DNA of 37,405 nucleotides from Actinomycetota bacterium. GTDB taxonomy: Bacteria; Actinomycetota; Actinomycetes; Nanopelagicales; Nanopelagicaceae. The position numbers were made by a program, and so were the translations under genes. The DNA lies in NCBI GenBank assembly GCA_947487595.1, contig CANKXJ010000003.1, forward strand, positions 1-37,405, in the 5' to 3' direction. The notes under the pieces were generated by a model, which ran no database searches, was not told the DNA's origin, and saw only the letters and a program-made list of their open reading frames with translations. Of this stretch, positions 10,364 to 18,051 are shown piece after piece. Within the stretch, counting starts at the first letter, position 1. Every line of letters starts with the position of its first letter.

Positions 10364-11391
10364 TAAGCGCCACCAGAAATTAACCGCAAAACATCCTCGC
10401 TAGAGACAATTCCAAGGGCGGTGCCATTGTCATTGACCCGTACTGGTTTGTGGGACTGCAAAATAACTTGTGCAGCATCACGAATGATGGTGTTAGAAGC
10501 AAGCTCTGGTCCATCTGTGGCTTCACCTGGCTGGGCTTTTCTAGCTAAGTGCTTAAGGGTTAACACATGTGATTTAGCAATATCGCGCACGAAGTTAGCC
10601 ACGTATTCATCTGCCGGATTAGCTACTAGATCCTCTGGCGTTCCGATTTGGACGATTGCGCCATCTCGCATGATTGCAATGCGATCTCCCACTTTTACTG
10701 CCTCAGATAGATCATGTGTAATAAAGACCATCGTCTTGCCGAGCTCGTGATGCAGACGAATAACTTCTTGCTGCATATCTCGGCGAATTAGTGGGTCAAG
10801 GGCCGAGAAAGGTTCATCAAGGAAAAGAACTTGTGGGTCAACGGCCAATGCGCGCGCTAAACCAACACGCTGCTGCATTCCACCAGAGAGTTGTTCTGGG
10901 TATGCATGTGAATAGCCTTGCAAGCCAACGAGTTCAATAACTTCATTTGCACGCTTGTGCCGGTCAGCTTTATTAATACCATTAATTTCAAGAGAGTAAG
11001 CAATGTTGTTGATGACATTGCGGTGGGGCAATAAACCAAAGTGCTGAAAAACCATTGAGAATCGTGTCTTGCGTAGTTCGCGAAGGCGGGCATTATCAAC
11101 TTTTAAAATATCTTCGCCTTCAAATGTCATTGAACCTTGGGTCGGCTCAATCAATCGAGTCATGCAGCGAACAAGAGTTGATTTACCAGATCCTGAAAGA
11201 CCCATCACTACGAATACTTCACCTGGGGCGACATCGAATGAAACATCGCGGACCGCAATGGTGTTACCGGTCTGTGTGCGAAGCTCTGAACGAGACAGGT
11301 TTACTAATGGTGAGCCGACTACCTTGTCAGCGTTGGCGCCAAAAACTTTCCAGAGATTCTTTACAGAAATCATTGGTGCGCCAGAAGCCAT
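10363..11391 (-). CDS. proV: Glycine betaine/L-proline ABC transporter ATP-binding protein
   Basis: Walker [10 protein letters not shown], signature [15 protein letters not shown], Walker [14 protein letters not shown]-terminal CBS-like tail. Confidence 0.9.
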   Translation of the reverse strand: MASGAPMISVKNLWKVFGANADKVVGSPLVNLSRSELRTQTGNTIAVRDVSFDVAPGEVFVVMGLSGSGKSTLVRCMTRLIEPTQGSMTFEGEDILKVDNARLRELRKTRFSMVFQHFGLLPHRNVINNIAYSLEINGINKADRHKRANEVIELVGLQGYSHAYPEQLSGGMQQRVGLARALAVDPQVLFLDEPFSALDPLIRRDMQQEVIRLHHELGKTMVFITHDLSEAVKVGDRIAIMRDGAIVQIGTPEDLVANPADEYVANFVRDIAKSHVLTLKHLARKAQPGEATDGPELASNTIIRDAAQVILQSHKPVRVNDNGTALGIVSSEDVLRLISGGA

Positions 11392-12876
11392 TTATCCGTC
11401 TCCCCCATCTGAAAACCAACCAGATTTACTAGGAGCATTGTTAGTCCAAATGTGTTTGATTTCAAGGTATTCGCCCAAACCATGCTCACCTAATTCACGG
11501 CCAATGCCAGATTGCTTGTATCCGCCCCATTCAGCAGCTGGCTTATATGGCCCAAAGTCATTGACCCAGATTGTGCCATGGCGAAGTGCGCTAGCTACGC
11601 GAGCAGCTTTATCTGCATCCTTTGACCACAGACCACCTGAAAGACCAAATGGTGTGTCATTAGCAGTAGCAATTGCTTGAGCCTCAGTGTCAAAAACTTC
11701 CACCGTCATAACAGGACCAAAAGATTCATCTTGAACACAAAACATCTTTGTATCGCAGTTATCTAGAACTGTAGGCAGGTAATACCAACCATTGGCATGC
11801 TCACTCTTTTCACTGCGCTTTCCACCCACTAATAATGTGGCACCTTCAGCAACGCCTTTTTCAACATACTGAGTAACACCTTCTAGGTGCGACTTACTAA
11901 TAAGTGGTCCAGTCTCAGCGGTTAAATCCTCTGGTCCACCTAGACGAATCTGACCAGCTCTGCGCACAATCTCTTTAACCACGCGATCATGAATGGAGCG
12001 CTCAACAATTAAACGTGTTCCGGCAGAACAGACTTGGCCTGAGTGCAAAAAGGCTGCAGTTACTGCGTTATCAATTGCTGCATCTATATCTGCATCAGCA
12101 AAAATAATATGTGGATTCTTTCCACCTAGCTCTAACGCTAAGCGCTTAACCGTTGAAACCGCTGCCTTCATAATTGTTTGACCAGTCTTTAACCCACCAG
12201 TGAAAGAAACCATGTCCACGCGTGGATCATTAATTAAATGATTGCCAACAACAGAGCCTGGACCCAAAACTAGGTTTGCAACACCTTTAGGTGTGCCAGC
12301 CTCTTCTATGGCGTGCATCAGCGCAATGGCACTTTGCGGAGTTAATTCCGAAGGTTTAACAATGAAAGAACATCCAGCCACTAAGGCCGGTGCGACTTTC
12401 CAGGCAATTTGAAGTAGTGGGTAGTTCCAAGGACCAATCAGAGAACACACACCCAGAGGCTCATGAACGATGCGGCTATTAACATGGGAAATACCCACAT
12501 CTACAACGCGATCATGTTGCTTTAAACCTAGGGAGGCAAAGTGGCGGAAAGTAGCAATAACATCTGCAATGTCATATTCAGCTTCAATGATGCGCTTTCC
12601 TGTGTCATCACTTTCTTTTTTAGCGATTGCTTTTAAGTCACGCTCTAATAAATCTGCGATCTTGGCAACAAGGGCGCTGCGTTGTTCAAAGCTCCAGGAA
12701 GTAAAGATGCCTGAATCAAAAGAAGTACGGGCGGCAGTGATTGCATCTAGAACATCATCTTGTGTGGCCTGTGAAACGGTTGCAACAACGCTTTGATCAT
12801 GTGGGCTCTGCACATCGTGTGCCCCACCATCTGATGCTTGCTTCCAAGCACCATCGATATAGAGCGTTGCGACCAT
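11392..12876 (-). CDS. betB: Betaine aldehyde dehydrogenase (aldehyde dehydrogenase family)
   Basis: LELGGKNPHIIFADAD, SGQVCSAGTRLIVE and GPWNYPLLQ ALDH motifs; context. Confidence 0.85.
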   Translation of the reverse strand: MVATLYIDGAWKQASDGGAHDVQSPHDQSVVATVSQATQDDVLDAITAARTSFDSGIFTSWSFEQRSALVAKIADLLERDLKAIAKKESDDTGKRIIEAEYDIADVIATFRHFASLGLKQHDRVVDVGISHVNSRIVHEPLGVCSLIGPWNYPLLQIAWKVAPALVAGCSFIVKPSELTPQSAIALMHAIEEAGTPKGVANLVLGPGSVVGNHLINDPRVDMVSFTGGLKTGQTIMKAAVSTVKRLALELGGKNPHIIFADADIDAAIDNAVTAAFLHSGQVCSAGTRLIVERSIHDRVVKEIVRRAGQIRLGGPEDLTAETGPLISKSHLEGVTQYVEKGVAEGATLLVGGKRSEKSEHANGWYYLPTVLDNCDTKMFCVQDESFGPVMTVEVFDTEAQAIATANDTPFGLSGGLWSKDADKAARVASALRHGTIWVNDFGPYKPAAEWGGYKQSGIGRELGEHGLGEYLEIKHIWTNNAPSKSGWFSDGGDG

Positions 12877-12880
12877 TTAC

Positions 12881-14320
12881 TTAATCTAGTTGGCTCTTGC
12901 GCTTTGCCACAAACTCATCGAGCTCTTGCTTCATACGTGGATCCATCTCTGGTTGCACATACTCTTCAAGTTTCTTCACATAAATCTCGGAGGCGCGTAT
13001 TTTCGTGTCCTTTGCGCCAAGTCGCATCCAGCGCTCATAGTTATCGCTATTTGTTAAAAATGGACGATAGAAACAGTCACGGAATCGCTCCATGGTGTGG
13101 GCTGCTCCTAGGAAGTGACCACCATGGCCTACTTCAACATGAGCATCAAAGGCTAGGGATTCAACGTTAAATTCAAGGGGAGTGAACTCAGTCATCAAAG
13201 ATTGAAGGATTTCGATGTCTACAACGAACTTCTCATAGCAAGAGACAAGTCCGCCTTCTAACCAGCCCGCTGTATGCATTACCCAGTTAGTTCCAGATAA
13301 AAACGTTGGCATCATCGTCATCATTGTTTGATAAGCAGATTGTGCGTCCACTGTTTGTGAAGAGTTCAAGCCGCCGCCCCCACGGAAAGGAAGATTAAAG
13401 CTACGTGCAATCTGGCCAGTACAAAGCAGGCCAATACCTGACTCAGGAGTACCGAACTGCGGTGAACCTGATTGCATATCAATGTTTGAAAGAAATGAAC
13501 CAAAGACAATGGGGCATCCTGGGTTGAGAGTTTGAGCAAGTGCAATACCGGTTAAGGCTTCAGCGATTTGCTGAGCCAATGTTGCTGGAATTGTTACCGG
13601 GCTCATTGCGCCCATAAGTAAGAATGGTGTGACTACAACTGGCTGACCTGCAAGAACATATTCACGCAAAGAATCCAGCATGCGATCATCCCAGCGAAGT
13701 GGAGAATTACAGTTGACCAGAGAAATAAGCGCCGGAGTATCTTCAATTGATTTACGACCACCGAAGATAATTTCAGAGATTGCAATAACATCTTTTGCAT
13801 TCTGCGCAGTTACAACGTTACCCATAAAGAACTTATCGGTCAGAGTTGCTGCTGCATATGCCATATCTAAGTGGCGTGAATCAAGTGATAAATCATTAGG
13901 CTCACAGACAACACCGCCAACGCTATCTAGGGCGTCATAGCTTTGAGCTAACTTGCAAAAATTCTCATAGTCCTTAAAAGTGGCATCGCGGCGAACATCA
14001 CCTTCGCGAACAAATGGTGGGCCATACACACCACCGAAGACCATTGAGTCTCCACCGATTTGAACATTGTTCTTTGGATTACGTGCTTGCAAGTTGAACT
14101 GGCTTGGAGACTTAGCAACTTGCTTCAAAATCCACTCAGGATCGAATTTAACGTTATCGCCTTCTACAGTTTGTCCGTTTTCGCGCAAGAGATCGATTGC
14201 CCAAGGGCTCATGAACTCGATACCGATTTCAGAGACGATGCGTTTCCAGCCAAGGGTCAGCGTTGCCATCGATTCTTCGCTCAAGATTTCATAGCGGGGC
14301 ATCTTGTTAATAAAGCTCAC
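12881..14320 (-). CDS. Trimethylamine methyltransferase (MttB) superfamily, non-pyrrolysine; probable glycine betaine:corrinoid methyltransferase (MtgB-like)
   Basis: 479 aa uninterrupted by in-frame TAG; MttB-family features (VGGVVCEPNDLSLDSRHLDMAYAAA, EVGHGGHFLGAAHTMERFRDCFYRP); GTG start with GAGGAA SD; neighbours corrinoid protein. Confidence 0.8.
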   Translation of the reverse strand: MSFINKMPRYEILSEESMATLTLGWKRIVSEIGIEFMSPWAIDLLRENGQTVEGDNVKFDPEWILKQVAKSPSQFNLQARNPKNNVQIGGDSMVFGGVYGPPFVREGDVRRDATFKDYENFCKLAQSYDALDSVGGVVCEPNDLSLDSRHLDMAYAAATLTDKFFMGNVVTAQNAKDVIAISEIIFGGRKSIEDTPALISLVNCNSPLRWDDRMLDSLREYVLAGQPVVVTPFLLMGAMSPVTIPATLAQQIAEALTGIALAQTLNPGCPIVFGSFLSNIDMQSGSPQFGTPESGIGLLCTGQIARSFNLPFRGGGGLNSSQTVDAQSAYQTMMTMMPTFLSGTNWVMHTAGWLEGGLVSCYEKFVVDIEILQSLMTEFTPLEFNVESLAFDAHVEVGHGGHFLGAAHTMERFRDCFYRPFLTNSDNYERWMRLGAKDTKIRASEIYVKKLEEYVQPEMDPRMKQELDEFVAKRKSQLD

Positions 14321-14355
14321 GGTTAATTCCTCACCTGTAGTAGTAGTTCGATATT

Positions 14356-14375
14356 AATAGCGTCGTGGCGCTATT
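14356..14375. promoter_or_regulatory. Palindrome aatagcg-N6-cgctatt in the divergent mtgB/iclR promoter region
   Basis: Perfect 7-bp arms read directly; just upstream of TAATAT-like -10 for the minus-strand mtgB-like gene. Confidence 0.45.
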
Positions 14376-14402
14376 GACCTCGAACACGCACGAGAATACT
14401 CT
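14374..14402 (+). promoter_or_regulatory. Predicted sigma70-like promoter for iclR-mtgC operon
   Basis: TTGACC (14374-14379) - 17 nt - TACTCT (14397-14402). Confidence 0.5.
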
Positions 14403-14407
14403 TAAGT

Positions 14408-14427
14408 TATGGAACTATGGTTCCATA
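14408..14427. promoter_or_regulatory. Candidate IclR-family operator TATGGAAC-TATG-GTTCCATA (third half-site tggaacc at 14431)
   Basis: 8-bp perfect arms at the predicted +1, upstream of the IclR-type regulator start. Confidence 0.6.
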
Positions 14428-14454
14428 TGGTGGAACCTTGTAAGGGGGTGTGAG

Positions 14455-15216
14455 ATGGCCGAACTTCATAGCGGCACGCAAGCAATTGATCGCGCATCTT
14501 CACTCTTGATTCACATTTTGGAATCAAACACTCCTCCACTTCTTACTGAACTTGCTCGCATTTATGGATTACCAAAGAGCACAACATCTCGAATCTTAAG
14601 TGCACTTGAGCGCCAAGGATTATTGCTGCGCGATCGCAACGGTGCCTATATCGCTGGTTCAGTTCTTACTCAGTTTGCTCGTGGACAAAACCATGACTCC
14701 ATTCTTGTGACGCGCATGCACTCAATTTTAGAGGTTCTAGCTAATAGAACAGGTGAAACCTCTAACTTGGCAGTTCCAGGCAATGGCGACCTCAAGTTAA
14801 TCGACCAAGTAGATGGTCAATACCTCTTATCTGCAACCAACTGGGTTGGAAAATCTGTTCCCTATCACGCATCAGCACTTGGCAAAGTTTTACTTGCATA
14901 CGCAGCCGTTACTATTCCAGCTGGACGCTTAGAAAAGCGCACAGCAAAGACCATTACCTCTCGCACCAAACTTCTAGAAGAGTTAGAGGTTGTGCGCAAA
15001 AAAGGTTACGCCCTGATCATTGATGAATTGGAAGAGGGTTTAGTAGCAGTAGCAGCACCTATCCGCGAGCACGATGGCCGCGTAGTTGGTGCAATTTCAG
15101 TTTCTGGTCCATCTACTCGATTGACTCAGAAAGATTTAATCAAGATTGGTGAGATGATCATTGATGAGATCGCAACACTTCAAGCAAACCACGATGGAAA
15201 GATAGGTGCGGCATGA
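14455..15216 (+). CDS. IclR family transcriptional regulator
   Basis: ORF 14365..15216; start re-assigned to ATG 14455 (MAELHSGTQAIDRASSLL). N-terminal wHTH (YGLPKSTTSRILSALERQGLL) and IclR effector domain (YHASALGKVLLAY). Confidence 0.85.
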   Translation: MAELHSGTQAIDRASSLLIHILESNTPPLLTELARIYGLPKSTTSRILSALERQGLLLRDRNGAYIAGSVLTQFARGQNHDSILVTRMHSILEVLANRTGETSNLAVPGNGDLKLIDQVDGQYLLSATNWVGKSVPYHASALGKVLLAYAAVTIPAGRLEKRTAKTITSRTKLLEELEVVRKKGYALIIDELEEGLVAVAAPIREHDGRVVGAISVSGPSTRLTQKDLIKIGEMIIDEIATLQANHDGKIGAA

Positions 15217-15878
15217 CACATGACGAGATTATCAAAGCTCTCTTTGACGAAACCCTTGTCGGAAATGCTCCAGCAGTTCTCGAACTGACCAACCAAGGCA
15301 TTGCAGATGGAATGACGCCTGGCGCCATCCTCTTTGATGCCCTGATTCCAGCATTGGAAGAAGTTGGTGCACGTTTTGAGCGCGGAGATTTCTTCGTTCC
15401 AGAGATGCTTATTTCAGGAAAGGCGATGTCAGGAGCGCTCAATGTGTTGCGCCCATTGCTAGCTGAGACTGGTGCTGAAACCGTTGGAACATTCTTGATG
15501 GGCACAGTCAAGGGCGATGTGCACGATATCGGTAAGAACCTCGTCAATATCATGCTCGAAGGTGCCGGCTTTGAAGTTATTGATCTAGGTGTGCAGGTTC
15601 CACCAGAGAAATTCGTTGCCGCAATTATTGAGCACAAGCCAGACATTGTTGGTATGTCAGCGTTCTTAACAACAACAATGCCAATGTTTAAGGTCAACAT
15701 TCATGAAATTACTAAAGCTGGTCTACGCGACCAAGTAATCATCATGGTGGGTGGCGCACCTGTTACTCAGGAATATGCCGATGTTGTTGGAGCCGATGGC
15801 TTTGCAGCAGATGCATCTACTGCGGTGCGCATTGCTAAAGATCTCATTGCTAAAAAGCGCGCAACGGTTTCTGTATAA
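15213..15878 (+). CDS. Corrinoid (cobalamin-binding) methyltransferase protein, MtgC/MttC-like
   Basis: GDVHDIGKNLVNIMLEGAGFEVIDLG matches DxHxxG cobalamin-binding motif; ATGA overlap with iclR. Confidence 0.9.
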   Translation: MTHDEIIKALFDETLVGNAPAVLELTNQGIADGMTPGAILFDALIPALEEVGARFERGDFFVPEMLISGKAMSGALNVLRPLLAETGAETVGTFLMGTVKGDVHDIGKNLVNIMLEGAGFEVIDLGVQVPPEKFVAAIIEHKPDIVGMSAFLTTTMPMFKVNIHEITKAGLRDQVIIMVGGAPVTQEYADVVGADGFAADASTAVRIAKDLIAKKRATVSV

Positions 15879-15887
15879 GGTCCAAAT

Positions 15888-16268
15888 ATGTTAAAAAAAC
15901 TACTACCTTTTGTTGAGCATGTCTTAAAGAAACCCGTATGGGACTGTCGCATGTGCGGACAGTGCGTGCTGCACTCAACAGGTATGACCTGTCCAATGAC
16001 CTGTCCAAAGACTCTTCGCAACGGACCATGCGGTGGTGTTCGCGAAAATGGTAACTGTGAAGTTATTCCTGATATGCAATGTGTGTGGCTTAAGGCATAT
16101 GATCGAAAAGTCTATTTGCCTTTGCCAACTGTGTGGAAGGACCACTTCAACGAGCTACGTCCTCCAGTAGACATGCGCCTCCAAGGATCTTCATCGTGGA
16201 TTAATTTGGTTACAAAGCGCGATCAACAAACACCTGCTGGTTGGTCAACAACAGATGAGTCACACTAA
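15888..16268 (+). CDS. metV: Methylenetetrahydrofolate reductase C-terminal/MetV-like Cys-rich protein
   Basis: CRMCGQCVLHSTGMTCPMTCPKTLRNGPCGGVRENGNCEV; precedes metF with TAATG overlap. Confidence 0.8.
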   Translation: MLKKLLPFVEHVLKKPVWDCRMCGQCVLHSTGMTCPMTCPKTLRNGPCGGVRENGNCEVIPDMQCVWLKAYDRKVYLPLPTVWKDHFNELRPPVDMRLQGSSSWINLVTKRDQQTPAGWSTTDESH

Positions 16269-17164
16269 TGTCACAGATGCGCGAGAAGTTAGAAAACACT
16301 AACGAAGTTGTCTTTACGTCTGAATTTCCAGCACTTGATGGTGGCGGAATGGCAAAAGTTGAAAAAAACGCTGCCCGTTTAGCACCGTGGTTTGTTGGCG
16401 TGAATGCAACAGATAATCCAGCAGCCCATGCCCATGCATCTAATACCGCTTCTGCAATTGCCATGAAAATGCATGGAATTGAACCCATCATGCAGATTGT
16501 CTGTCGTGACAAGAACCGTTTAGCTATCCAAGCCGACATGATGGGCGCTGCACTACACGGCATTGATAACATCTCTCTTCTAACAGGTGATGATGTGACT
16601 GCCGGTGATGAACCAGAGAGCCGTAGAGTCTTTGATATAGATAGCACCCAAGCAATCAATATCGCCCGAATTATCACTACTGGCAAATACCTTTCAGGTC
16701 GCAAAATCGATCCTGCCCCAGATTTCTATATCAGCGCAGTTGAAAACCCAGCGGCTCCCCCTTTTGATTATCGAATTGAGCGCGCACTAAAGAAATACCG
16801 AGCCGGTGCAAAGTATCTTCAACTACAGATTTGTTATCACTCAGATCGCCTTGAAAAGTTTTGTGCTGGTGTTGCCAAGATTGCTCCTGACTTAAAATTG
16901 ATTCCAACTATCGTTTTGGTTAAAAGCGCCAAGCCAATGTCGTTTATGCATGACAAGGTGCCAGGAATCGATATTCCGCAGGACATACTCAACCGAGTCT
17001 CATCGGCTGCCGATCAAGCTGAAGAGGCATACAAATTAACTGTGGAACTAGCCAAGCATGCAATGACTTTGCCCTCAGTGCGTGGATTACACGTTACAGA
17101 TTTTAGACATGATGATTCATTAGAGCGCTTTATGTACGACCTCGGACAGAAACCAAGAAACTAA
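16268..17164 (+). CDS. metF: Methylenetetrahydrofolate reductase
   Basis: MTHFR-like sequence (TSEFPALDGG, PIMQIVCRDKNRLAIQADMMGAALHGIDNISLLTGDD). Confidence 0.85.
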   Translation: MSQMREKLENTNEVVFTSEFPALDGGGMAKVEKNAARLAPWFVGVNATDNPAAHAHASNTASAIAMKMHGIEPIMQIVCRDKNRLAIQADMMGAALHGIDNISLLTGDDVTAGDEPESRRVFDIDSTQAINIARIITTGKYLSGRKIDPAPDFYISAVENPAAPPFDYRIERALKKYRAGAKYLQLQICYHSDRLEKFCAGVAKIAPDLKLIPTIVLVKSAKPMSFMHDKVPGIDIPQDILNRVSSAADQAEEAYKLTVELAKHAMTLPSVRGLHVTDFRHDDSLERFMYDLGQKPRN

Positions 17165-17176
17165 CTAGGAGCCCCT

Positions 17177-18049
17177 ATGCACACAACCCTGACTTCGCCT
17201 GGAAAAACGGTAACAATCGGCCATGACCAGCCATTTGTTATTATCGGCGAGCGCATCAACCCAACAGGGCGCAAGAAGTTTCAAGAACAACTTCGTGCTG
17301 GTGATCTCTCTGCCATTGAAAAAGATGTTGCCGCCCAAGTTGCAGGTGGGGCCGATGTATTAGATGTGAATATGGGTGTTCCACTTACCGATGAACCAGA
17401 GCTAATCGCCAAGGCAATCACCTTGGTTCAATCCCTGACAGACCTTCCTATCTGTATTGACTCATCAGTTATCGAGGCTCTACAGGCAGGGCTTGAGACT
17501 TACCAAGGTAAAGCACTTGTTAACAGTGTTACTGGTGAAGATGATCGTATGGAGCTAGTGCTTCCTCTAATCAAAAAACATGGCTCAGCCATTATTGCGC
17601 TGCCTAATGATGAAACTGGAATTCCACAAACAGCTGCAGAGCGCATGATTATTGTTGAAAAAATTGTTCGCACTGTTGAAAGGCACGGCATTCCTCTTGA
17701 AGATCTAGTAATTGATCCACTTGCAATGACAGTTGGCGCAGATCCAGAGGCGGTAAAGAACACGCTAGAGACAATCTATTTAATCCGTGAAAAGTACGGC
17801 CTGAATATGACTCTAGGTGCATCGAACATCTCCTTTGGTCTTCCACATCGCCATGCACTCAATGCAGCATTTTTGCCAGCTGCAATGGCAATGGGATTAA
17901 CAAGTGCGGTCATGGATTCGCGCACGCCTGCCATCGTTGAGTCAGTTCGTGCTGCAGACTTGCTCCTTGGTCTAGATCCTTGGGGAACTAATTGGATTAT
18001 GCGTTATCGCGCATTGGAGGCAGCAAAAGCTGCTGCTGAAGGGAACTAG
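17177..18049 (+). CDS. Methyltetrahydrofolate:corrinoid methyltransferase (pterin-binding/MeTr family)
   Basis: IIGERINPTGRKKF, GADVLDVNMGVP, PICIDSS, LGASNISFGLP. Confidence 0.85.
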   Translation: MHTTLTSPGKTVTIGHDQPFVIIGERINPTGRKKFQEQLRAGDLSAIEKDVAAQVAGGADVLDVNMGVPLTDEPELIAKAITLVQSLTDLPICIDSSVIEALQAGLETYQGKALVNSVTGEDDRMELVLPLIKKHGSAIIALPNDETGIPQTAAERMIIVEKIVRTVERHGIPLEDLVIDPLAMTVGADPEAVKNTLETIYLIREKYGLNMTLGASNISFGLPHRHALNAAFLPAAMAMGLTSAVMDSRTPAIVESVRAADLLLGLDPWGTNWIMRYRALEAAKAAAEGN

Positions 18050-18051
18050 TT

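Noticed and set aside
12881-14320. Pyrrolysine-dependent trimethylamine methyltransferase (MttB proper)
   Set aside because: No in-frame TAG in the gene and no pyl genes seen in the window.
14365-14454. N-terminal extension of the IclR ORF (MALLTSNTHENTLKLWNYGSIWWNLVRGCE)
   Set aside because: It covers the predicted promoter and operator; ATG 14455 gives a normal IclR N-terminus.
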